Below, piece after piece: positions 12,617-21,160 of a stretch of DNA of 64,000 bases (position 1 is its first letter; every line of letters begins with the position of its first letter). A model generated the notes under the pieces. It saw only the letters and a list, made by a program, of their open reading frames with translations, ran no database searches and was not told the DNA's origin. The translations under genes were made by a program, and so were the position numbers. This DNA comes from Maratus speciosus (Eukaryota > Arthropoda > Arachnida > Araneae > Salticidae): assembly GCA_963932465.1 (NCBI GenBank), contig OZ010796.1:75474974-75538973 (forward strand), read 5' to 3'.

Positions 12617-13670
12617 CAGTCGTGCAAAAAAAAAAGTAAACACCCCCTACTAACTCCTCAACAAATTATCGTAGAAAAAAGTTGCTGGTACTGAACGATT
12701 GGAAATAAAGTCTACTTTTAAATGATGTATATAAAATTTGCTTAGGGGGCCATCTACATATTAAAACGAACCATAACTTTGTTTTTTTTAATAGCAGTAC
12801 TCAATTCTGACAGCATAAATGAACTCTACACCCTTCAATTAGCCTAAAAACGAATTTTTATGCAATTCGTACCATAAGTTTCCGAGAAATTAATTATTTT
12901 AAAACGAGCTTATTTTAAGGGCTGTATCCAAATTGAAGTTCCGTACTGGATTGTTAACCGAGAGAGCCCCTTCCTTGATCAAGGCACCTTAAGCGCCACT
13001 CAAGGAGTCAATGAAGTGTGTTAGATTACAGTACAGCAGAATAAATTTCAAAATGTCTACTCACTTCCATCATAGACGGCCCCTTAAACCATCATTTTGC
13101 TGTTTTTTAAGCATAATTTGAAAACTACTTATAATAAAAATGTGAAATTTTTTAATTTCCATAAAGCAGGACTTAATAAATCTAAATCCATCAAAAAAAT
13201 TATATGTTGCAATTCATAATTTTTTCGAATATTAATTTCATAATTCATATCATAAAATTATAAAAATTGCAGATTCAGCTTATTTATGTTTGGGTATATT
13301 AGTATTATTACTACCAAAAAAATAGCACATTAGGAGCATAATTTCGGGAGATATGAAAATGTAATTTAACATTGGAAGCACTAAATTTTGAATGTTTATA
13401 ATTCAAAAACTTATCAATCAAATGACTTGACATTTGGTGTCTAGGCATAGTTTGAACTGAAGATTTGAATAATTTCGTTAAAATTGGGCATTGCCATTGA
13501 AAAAAATGAAGTTTGGATTCATTTTAATATGTAGATGACCCCCTAAGAAAATTTTATATACATCATTTAAAAGTAGACTTTATTTCCAATCGTTCGGCAC
13601 CAGTAACTTTCTTCTACGATGATTTGCTGAGGAGTTAATAGGGGGTGTTTACTTTTTTTTTCCACGACTG
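12617..13670. mobile_element. Tc1/mariner-like non-autonomous element with TA duplication
   Basis: It starts CAGTCGTG at 12617, followed by an A run and AGTAAACACCCCCTA. It ends mirrored at 13670 (AGGGGGTGTTTACT, T run, CACGACTG). TA flanks both ends at 12615-12616 and 13671-13672. The arms stay similar for about 150-200 bp, including GTCTACTTTTAAATGATGTA near 12710 and its mirror near 13562. There is no transposase frame, so the element is non-autonomous. It lies within the region of the decayed plus-strand coding frame. Confidence 0.85.
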
Positions 13671-13692
13671 TACATAGACATGACGCTCGACA

Positions 13693-13959
13693 TTGCTTTT
13701 AAAGCTATCCAGATGTATTTTAAGAATCACTGCAAGTGCGAAAACTCAGGTGACCAGCGACCAGATTGATAGTGCGACAGGAGATGACAGGGATGATCTA
13801 TCTGAATTTGAGTTAGAAAAGCTTCGGGATAGTTCACATGATGCGCTGCTTAGTTATTTTCTCACCGAAGGTGAAATGCGTGCGTATGATGCTAGAAAAC
13901 AATTGTGCTGGGAAGCCGAGGACCCTTTAAAATGCAAAAAAAAAAAACTAGATGCAGAA
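13693..13959 (+). pseudogene. Unknown plus-strand coding frame, 5' piece, cut by a hAT-like insertion
   Basis: An open frame of about 89 codons starts without ATG. A plausible 3' splice acceptor (AAAACTCAG) lies near 13740-13749, so this is probably an internal exon. The sequence is acidic in its first third (DDRDDLSEFELEKLR) and has a Lys run near its end (KCKKKK). At 13952-13959 it meets the 8-bp duplication ATGCAGAA of the hAT-like element. When the insertion (1064 bp plus 8) is discounted, the frame continues at 15032 in the same phase, so the two pieces were one coding sequence. The family is not recognised. Its position opposite the large-T-like gene suggests a late-type gene of the same element; that is inference. 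Confidence 0.5.
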
Positions 13960-15023
13960 TAGATATGCACCGAATAGTGATTTTGGCCGAATACCGTATA
14001 TTCGGCCAACAGGTGAACCGAATACTGAATATTCGGTTAGCCAAATAGTAACTGCTAGGCCGGATACTGAATATTCGGCCTGCCGAATAGTAACTATTCG
14101 GCTTGTCGAATACTTTTATATTTCAAAGTTTAAAGGCATTAAAATGTTAAATTTTAAAACGATTTTACATAATATTTAAAACAGAAATTTTTATTCTAAT
14201 AAACAAGAGCTTTTTTTCAAGTAAACTTTATGCTGAAAAAAATCTGCTTTGAGTTATTTACAAAGAGGATAGTTATAAAAAAATTTTTAATTAATAAAAT
14301 TTTAAATTTCATAGCTTCTTCTGAGAATTAAAACAAATGAATAAAATTTTCTTAAATTCTAAAACAAACATTTTAAAATCAAAGGGAGATTGTAAAAAAA
14401 TTGGAAGAAAAATTGTACAGGATCATATATTTGCTTGTCAGGAAGAGACTAAAGTAAAAGTTAATAAATAATACAATCAATTCAAATTTTATATGGTGAC
14501 AACTTAGCAAGAATAACTGTTCTACTCCCTTTGATTAAGCAAGGAAATTTTTAAATGCATCCTTGATCGGTGTCTGGAGTGGGCAATCATTTTCAGAGAT
14601 TGTAAACGCTGTTCTTAAAATCTTAGCAAGAAACAGATTATTTTTACTGGACAATGTTGAGGAACTTGCATTTGTACATAATTAATTCCTATGAAAATCC
14701 TCATGATTGGCTAATTTTCTTAAATAATACTTAACAAACAGCAAATAAATAATGTAAAAACATTCTCTTTTATTTAAATATGATTTTGTTTCTAATTATT
14801 CTGAATATCTTTATAAGTTGACTGTTAAACGTAGAAAATGTATAAGGTTTTAAAATGTATGTTTTAAAAGTTCCGAATATTTCGATATTCGGCCAAACCG
14901 AATATTCGGCATGCCGAATAATTTGCTATTCGGCCAAGCCGAATAGTTTGATATTCGGCCAAACTGAATATTTGGTAACATGGCCGAATACCAAATAGAT
15001 ACCGAATATTCGGTGCATCCCTA
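13960..15023. mobile_element. hAT-like non-autonomous element, 8-bp target duplication
   Basis: The left end TAGATATGCACCGAATA (13960) mirrors the right end TATTCGGTGCATCCCTA (15023). Both are followed by subterminal repeats of CCGAATATTCGG. The flanks carry a perfect 8-bp duplication ATGCAGAA at 13952-13959 and 15024-15031, typical of hAT elements. The interior is AT-rich and has no transposase. The insertion splits the plus-strand coding frame. Confidence 0.92.
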
Positions 15024-15031
15024 ATGCAGAA

Positions 15032-15375
15032 TACAGCAAAATTATTGAAAGTCGACAGTTGGGGCACAAAGTACCTGATATAACTAAAGATCTGTTTAAA
15101 GCAGGTCTTTCATCATTGATTTACTTTATACAAGAGTTTTCTTCACATGCAGGTTTCGAGGAAATCCAATGTAAAGTAGACCTGCAAAATAACTCTACTT
15201 GGATTCGAATTCCTGCTAAAATTTTGTGTATTGGTGAACCTTGCATGATATCGAACTAAAAACTGAAAAAGACTTAAAGCGTAAAAAAAAGTCCTCAGGA
15301 ATGGAGGAAGGTGAAGAGCGATCCGCAATGCCCTTTGAAATATTCGAAAATACTCTGGAAAATTTTAATATGTGA
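15032..15375 (+). pseudogene. Unknown plus-strand coding frame, 3' piece
   Basis: This continues the frame at 13693 after the hAT-like element. It is open to TAA near 15257, but the coding signal appears to pass into another frame about 15235-15250 (a one-base loss fits) and then runs to TGA at 15373-15375. The tail in that frame is basic then acidic (DLKRKKKSSG, then MEEGEE), which could be a nuclear localisation signal. A plus-strand AATAAA follows 32 bases after the stop. No capsid or enzyme family was recognised, so the product is left unnamed. Confidence 0.45.
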
Positions 15376-15406
15376 AAAATATTAATCCTACCTTCAAAAA
15401 AAAAAA

Positions 15407-15412
15407 AATAAA
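15407..15412 (+). terminator. Plus-strand polyadenylation signal AATAAA
   Basis: AATAAA follows the stop of the plus-strand frame and is followed by a T-rich run at 15430-15444. It faces the minus-strand signal at 15572-15577, giving a tail-to-tail arrangement. Confidence 0.45.
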
Positions 15413-15571
15413 CTATACTTACTTGTATTTTTTTTTTTTTTTTTGGTTTCTTGAGTAATTTGTTATTCTTTGTAATTGTAAATTTAGCAAGACCAAGGGG
15501 ATCATCCCGAGTGAGTGGCCAGACATGTTGTCAGGCGCTACCCGCTCTAAATTCTCTCCAGGCTGTTGCCT

Positions 15572-15577
15572 TTTATT
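15572..15577 (-). terminator. Minus-strand polyadenylation signal AATAAA
   Basis: On the minus strand AATAAA lies about 17 bases after the TAA that ends the last exon of the large-T-like gene. It supports the exon and strand assignment. Confidence 0.5.
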
Positions 15578-15593
15578 TACAATATTTTAGATT

Positions 15594-15952
15594 TTACATT
15601 TTGAATTTACATGCTGAGTAATCCTTGTTTTGACAGTCGATGCATACACTGCAGGCAATCACTTTTTTATGTTTTTTATGAGAAGGAAACAGGTTCATCT
15701 GATAGGCTCTAGGTGAAGAAATGGCTGGGATGCACATCCATGCAGCCTGCCGAGGCCCCCAAAATGACATCCTTGCTGTTCTCCTGCGTTGTTTAAGTCC
15801 ATTTCTAGCTGATAAAGGAGTTGATGGTGTCTCGGTGGTGGGCTTGGTGGGGTGTTGGGTACCAATACTTTCATCTGAGAGCATTCATCGTCCAAACTAA
15901 CCGAGGATGCTATTTTGGCACACTGTACAGTTCCGATGTTTTTTCTGAAATC
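15594..15952 (-). pseudogene. Candidate 3' terminal exon of the large-T-like gene, Cys-rich
   Basis: A good 3' splice site (T-rich tract, TTTCTAG) precedes 15952 on the minus strand. The frame has a CTVC pair near its start, two in-frame stops (near 15913 and 15901), then 96 open codons from ATG at 15884 to TAA at 15594. These include a basic stretch (KQRRRTAR) and a Cys cluster near the end (ACSVCIDC). CxxC and CxxCxxC spacing suggests zinc binding. The cluster is loosely like small-t/large-T Cys motifs or a transposase tail, but I cannot assign it. An overlapping 66-codon frame exists in another phase. Linkage to the helicase exon rests on the splice sites only. Confidence 0.4.
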
Positions 15953-16022
15953 CTAGAAATAGAAAAAAAAATTAAGTAAAATAATATAAAAAGTTATACT
16001 ACTTAAAAATAAATATACTTAC

Positions 16023-16125
16023 TTTTCAAACTGGCCGCGAGCTCATCCTTAAATAAATCATCCTTAAATAAATCTCTAAGATAGCTGGTCTCCGATATCA
16101 AATTTTAATCCCAATAGTTCACATA
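16023..16125 (-). pseudogene. Candidate internal exon (103 nt) of the large-T-like gene
   Basis: It is bounded on the minus strand by a long T-tract plus TAG acceptor (16126-16127) and a GTAAGT donor (16017-16022). One phase reads SETSYLRDLFKDDLFKDELA, which contains a short internal duplication (FKDDLFKDE). The phase that would continue the upstream exon has a stop, in keeping with decay of the locus. The T tract of 22 bases makes a sequencing length error possible. Confidence 0.35.
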
Positions 16126-16213
16126 CTAAAAAAAAAAAAAAAAAAAAATAATGTATACGTACCTTGTTGAACTAATAGTTGAAAAATAATGCTAAAATGA
16201 AATTATTACTTAC

Positions 16214-17164
16214 GTATAACAAGAGCCTTCTTATCAAAATGGACTTGCTCAAAATCCAGAAGATGGTGCCCAAAGAATTAGTTATTTGGTATAAATTTAA
16301 AAAGCTGGATTCTGACAGAGACACATTTGTGCATATCAGAATTAAAGTGCTCCTCATTAGTTGTTAGGATCCCCGGAGGAAAAAGGACTAGAAGTGGGTC
16401 TTTTTTTTTTTATCCAAGAGAAACGCAGTGATCACCATCCAGCATTTCTCTCATACATCTATCTATATTACGAAAACCCGTGGAGGTAACATCGTCTAGA
16501 TGCACAAACCATTGACCGATAGTCTGTCCCAGCTAAAATGTTAATCTATTATCTTCATTTGTATTAACATTTATAGGAATCCCGTTAAAAAGTTCTACTA
16601 TAGCCGAAGCAAAAGTTGTTTTACCCGAATTTTCTGGACCCTGAAGCACGACCCATCTTTTTTTTTTGGGTTCCCCAATTTGATAAGCCTGGAATACTTT
16701 AGTTAACAAATTTTTTAATTTAAACTCCCCATGCCATCTTTTAGTCAATTCAGCTAGGATAACATAGTCGTCCTGTTTGGTTTGTGGGGTCATTACGTCA
16801 CCCCACCAGGTATAGATTTCTCGAAGTTGTGTTATTAGATAATCTGTATTAGTAGTCCTGTTAGTAATTTCTGAAATATATGAATGCACAACCCTCGATG
16901 CCGCAGTCTATCGTTTTTAGTTGCAAGCATCATTTCCACAACACAAAACCCCACTTCTTCGCATTTGCCAAGATACTTTCCAAAATAAATACATTTGAGC
17001 ATTTTAGTAGCAAAAAATTGGGTGATCAGTTCAAGTTTAGATAAGAAAAAAGCCAAAAAGAACTTTCCTGCCCGGTTATTAGCGCCTGTGTGCTCAAATG
17101 CGTTAATAAACTGGGGTTTTTCAATAATCCATGGTTCGTATAATGGTAAACAAACATATTGAAA
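16214..17164 (-). pseudogene. Decayed SF3 helicase related to polyomavirus large T antigen
   Basis: A large minus-strand exon codes for the zinc and AAA+ helicase parts of a large-T-like replication protein, which in polyomaviruses unwinds the viral origin. Visible motifs are Walker A GPENSGKTT (about 16633-16607), followed by an NVNTNEDNRLTF segment with the large-T spacing; Walker B WFVHLDD (near 16520-16500); and a sensor-1 block FPPGILTTNE (near 16375-16346). Upstream, 17056-16905, a Cys-containing helical stretch with EMMLATKNDRLRH resembles the large-T zinc/D1 region. Breaks: a frameshift about 16895-16905, and in-frame stops at 16533-16535, 16410-16412 and 16278-16280. An acceptor AG at 17165-17166 and a GTAAGT donor at 16208-16213 bound the exon. 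The N-terminal J and origin-binding domains are missing. Papillomavirus E1 or parvovirus NS1 fit the motif spacing less well. Confidence 0.75.
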
Positions 17165-19015
17165 CTTATGAATGAAATAGCATGTTAGTGAAGGTAAGAA
17201 AAGTTTAATTTACTGTAAATAACTGGTAATTTTCTTCTCATTTAGCAATCAAATAGAATGAATCATTTATATTTTGTATTTCTATACTATAATTAACATT
17301 TTTCTTTAATCAGGAAAATAAAAAAGGATAAAATAGTCACATTTTTAGGATTATCATATAAAAAGGGGATACATTACCATTTAATAACATCTTTACCTAT
17401 TTCCTAATGTAAATAGTCTGATATTTAATTTGTTTGTTACTCTACAACTATTTCCTTAACATAAACTGATTAATAATAAATATAGTAAATTAGAACATTC
17501 TAGATTTAATTTGTGGTACAGGATACAGTGAGAAAAAATCATTCATACACATGGTCTGTTTATATAAGGATAAGGGCAATCATATATATTGAAATTTATG
17601 AATGAAGTAGCTTGTTTGGTTGGTAAGAAAAACTTTATTTACTGTAAATAAATAACTTTCTACTCATTTATCAAATAGAATGAAGCATTTAATAAAGATT
17701 AATATTTGACAATTTTGTTATTCTTTTTTCAAAACAAGATAAAATAATGATACTTTTAGGCTTATCATATAAAAAAGGTATTTTTAAGATAGCCTATTTT
17801 AGAATGTAACTAGTCTGATATTTTATTTAATTATTATTCAAACTATTTCTTTGGCATAAGCTGACTAAAAATAAATTTAATTTAATAAATTGGAATAGTG
17901 TAGATTTAACTTATGGTAGATACAGTGAGAAAAATTTATTCATACACATGATCAGTTTATAAGCTATGCTAATGGTAAACAAACATGTTGAAATTTATGA
18001 ATGAAATAGGTTGATTGTGTAGGTAAGAAAAACTATTTACTTGTATATAAATAACTTTATTCATTTATATCAATCAAATAGAATGAAACATTTAATAAAG
18101 ATTAATATTTTGTTGAACTTTTAATCTATTTTTCAAAACAAGGATAAAATAATGGCACTTTTAGGCTTATCATATAAAAAGTTACATTTTTAAAATAATG
18201 TTAGCCTACTTTATAATGTAACTAGTTTGATATTTTATTTATTTATTACTCAAAAATTATTTCCTTGACATAAAGCTGGCTAAAAATAAATTTAATTTAA
18301 TAAATTAGAATAGTGTACATTTAACTTATGGTGAGAAAAATATATGTACACATGGTCAGTTTTACGCTAATGGTAAACATATTGAAATTTATGAATGAAA
18401 TGTTGATTGTGTAGGTAAGAAAAACTATTTACTTCTAAATAAATAACTTTCTTCATTTATCAATCAAATAGAATGAAACATTTAATAAAGATTAATATTT
18501 TGTTAAACTTTTAATCAATTTTTCAAAACAACAAAACTGCAGCATAAAATAATGGCACTTTTAGGCTTACATAAAAAGTTACATTTTTAAAATAATGTTA
18601 GCCTATTTTATTTGTAACTAGTGTGATATTTTATTTATTACTCAAACTATTTCCTGGATTTCAGCTAACTAAAAATAAATTTAATTTAATAAATTAGAAT
18701 ATAAAACTTATGGTACAGTGAGAAAAATATATTCATACACATGGTCAGTTTATATGTTAATAAACAAACATTGAAATTTATGAATGAAATAGGTTGTCTA
18801 GGTAAGGAAAACTTTATGAATAAATGATTAGCTTTCTTTTCAATTATCAATCATATAATCGAATAGAATGAAACATTATTAATATTTTGCATTATTATTA
18901 TTCTTTTCTCAAAGCAACAAAACAAAACTGCAGTATAAAACTATACTTTCAGGCTTATAATATAAACAGTTACATTTTTAAAATAATGTGAACGTATTTT
19001 ATAATGTAGCTAGTC
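17160..19015. repeat. Tandem array, about 390-430-bp unit, seeded from the helicase exon edge
   Basis: The marker GAAAYTTATGAATGAARTAG occurs at 17161, 17591, 17990, 18384 and 18773, giving periods of 430, 399, 394 and 389. Units also share AGGTAAGAAAAAC, ATAGAATGAARCATTTAATA and TTTAGGCTTATCATATAAAA. The first marker and the adjoining GGTAAACAAACATATTG belong to the 5' edge of the large-T-like exon, so the array appears to have grown from that exon-intron boundary. It is very AT-rich and non-coding. Confidence 0.8.
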
Positions 19016-19207
19016 AATTTTTTTTTTTTGGTAAAATCACCATCAATCAAGAATGTATAAGTCAAAATTAATTTTTTTACTCACTGGCCACTACATGATT
19101 TTTTTTTTTTTCATTAGCCAGATTTTTTATGCACTGGCCAGTAACAAATTTACAAATGTTTGATTAAAAAAAGTGCTTTTCGTTACTGTTATATCTTTCA
19201 TCGCATC
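19016..19207. other. Fragment with CACTGGCCACTA-type motifs
   Basis: ACTCACTGGCCACTACATG (near 19079) and CACTGGCCAGTAAC (near 19132) resemble the subterminal motifs of the TIR element at 19533-21107. Probably a fragment of a related copy. Confidence 0.4.
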
Positions 19208-19532
19208 AGGCAAAGACATTCACGAGCTAAAATCTACGGGAAGGTTATTTTCCAATATCTCATTTGCATTTCAATATTTTAAAATAATTTTGTTCCCATT
19301 GGATAGCTGAGGTTGATCCCTACATTAGCCCTTATTTTACTTTGAGTGCATTTTTATGATGACACTTTTACTTTTGGAAATGATACCAAAAGTGAAAATA
19401 ACATTTAAAAATGTATGCAGCCAAAAAAAGAAGTAAAAAAGGGCAAATGTAGCGATCAATCCCAGCTATCCAATTAAAATTATTTAAATGTAAATGAGAT
19501 ATTAGAAAAGAATCTTCCCATAGGTTTAACAT
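19208..19532. mobile_element. Palindromic MITE, family P, copy 3 (left and central part)
   Basis: It carries the family's inner marker CATTGGATAGCTGAGGTTGA and its mirror ATCAATCCCAGCTATCCAAT, then CCCATAGGTTTAACAT. The end of the copy continues at 21117-21160 (TTAGCTAGCAAG), after the 1.6-kb insertion. Confidence 0.65.
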
Positions 19533-21107
19533 AAAGATGAAAATAAGCACTCGCCAGTCGCCACTCGGTGACTAAACGTGAAAAACTGGCGACTAAAAAT
19601 ATGGAAAGTACCGGCCAAATGCAGGATTTTCCAAAGAGATTTCATGAAAGAATCGCGGGAAAAAACCGCGAATTTTGTCAAAAGATCGCGAAAATACCCA
19701 AATATCGTCAATAGATCGCGAAAAACAAACGCGAATTTCGTAAAAGAATCGCGAAAAAAACTGAGAATTTCGTCAAAAAATCGCGTAAAAACGTAAATTT
19801 CGTCAAAAGATTACGGAAAAAAACGTAAATTTCGTCGAAGGATCGCGAAAAACCCAAATATCGTGAATGGATCGCGAAAAAACACAAATATCGTCAATAG
19901 ATCGCGAAAAAAACGCAAATATTGTCAATAGATCGCGAAAAAAACGCAAATATTGTCAATAGATCGCGAAAAAAACGCAAATATCGTCAATAGATCGTAA
20001 AAAAATCGCAAATATCGTAAATAGATCGCGAAACAAACGCAAATATCTTCAATAGATCGCGGAAAAACGCAAATATCGTCAATAGATCGCGAAAAAATGC
20101 AAATATCGTCAATAAATCGCGAAAAAATGCAAATATCGTCAATAAATCGCGAAAAAAGCGCAAATATCGTCAATAAATCGCGAATTTCGTCAGGAAATCG
20201 CGAAAAAAAAACCGAGAATTTTGTTAAAAGATTGCGAAAAACGGCACATTTCGTCAATGGATCGTATAAAAACCTGTATTTCGTCAAAGGATCGATAAAA
20301 AGCCCTAATTTCCTCAAAGAATCGCGAAAAAAACGTAGAATATCATCAATAAATCGCGGAAAAACACAAAATATCGTCAATGGATCCCGAAAAAAACGTG
20401 AATTTCGTCAATAGATTGCAGAAAAAACCCGAATATCGTTAAAGAATCGCGTAAGAAAGGGAATTTCGTCAAAGAATCGTGAAAACGAAAGCGAATTTCA
20501 TCAAAAAAGTACGAATTTTGTCAAAAGATCGCGAAAAAAACGCGAATTTTGTCAAAAGATAGTGAAAAAAAACCGCGAATTTTGTCAAAAGATTGCGAAA
20601 AAAACGCACATTTTGTCAAAGGATCGCGAAAAAAACACAAACATCGCCAATAGATCGCGGAAAAATGCGAATTTTGTTAAAATATCATGTAAAAAATGCA
20701 TAATTAGCACCAGGAGAGACCCCCTCTGCTCCCCGTTTACATTTCAGAAAATTTGCTGTAAATTTCAGATTTTTTTTTTAATTTTGAAAAGTACCTCAGT
20801 ATAGTGGACTTATGTAGTTAGCTATATAAGCATGTTACATATAACTTTGCTGTTAACTTAATTTAAAATAGATTGGAAATTAGTATCTCAAGTTTATTCA
20901 AAACAATATGAATTAAAATACTTTTTATTTATTACATAAATTACTTATTTACTCTAAACTTATATATTTTTTAATTAAAAATTCAGTGATATAAATGTAC
21001 TCACTGGCAACTAAAGAAATTATTCTCACTAGCCAGTAACTGGCTACTAAAAAAAATCAACTTACCGGCCAGTGGCCACTAAGCAAAATTCCTTATTTTC
21101 ATCTTTA
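19533..21107. mobile_element. TIR element carrying a ~30-bp minisatellite, 9-bp target duplication
   Basis: The left end AAAGATGAAAATAAG mirrors the right end CTTATTTTCATCTTT. Both ends continue into CAGT/CACTGGCC-type motifs. GTTTAACAT is duplicated at 19524-19532 and 21108-21116, inside a family-P MITE whose end is recognisable on both sides, so the insertion is well supported. A 9-bp duplication with long ends is compatible with Mutator-like elements; that is inference. The interior is mainly the minisatellite, with no transposase. Confidence 0.8.
19640..20710 (+). repeat. Minisatellite of about 28-32 bp units
   Basis: About 35 imperfect units of the form GCGAATTTCGTCAAAAGATC followed by GCGAAAAAAAC. 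The array ends in ATAATTAGCACCAGGAGAGA. Units near 30 bp keep long frames open on both strands, with repeated NREKMQISSI-like or FIDDICIFSR-like words. These are artefacts of the repeat. The same unit type occurs at 53.06-53.6, 54.35-54.64 and 56.1-56.45 kb. Confidence 0.85.
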
Positions 21108-21116
21108 GTTTAACAT

Positions 21117-21160
21117 TTAGCTAGCAAGTATCTTTGTGGGATGGGAGCCTTAAAATCATG
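21117..21160. mobile_element. Family P MITE copy 3, right end
   Basis: TTAGCTAGCAAG follows the duplicated GTTTAACAT and matches the right ends of other family-P copies (ACATTAGCAAGTGGGTG near 12045). Confidence 0.5.

Noticed and set aside
15695..15895. Proline-rich 66-codon frame as a separate gene
   Set aside because: It overlaps the 96-codon frame in another phase; the Cys-rich frame fits the splice and polyA signals better, so only that one is annotated.
16533..16889. Parvovirus NS1 or papillomavirus E1 origin of the helicase
   Set aside because: Walker A, the following Asn-Val-Asn segment and the FPPG sensor block fit the large-T pattern better; a profile search would decide.
19578..20804. 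Several open frames of 70-150 codons on both strands
   Set aside because: They follow the ~30-bp minisatellite unit, repeat the same words in every unit and exist on both strands, so they are repeat artefacts.
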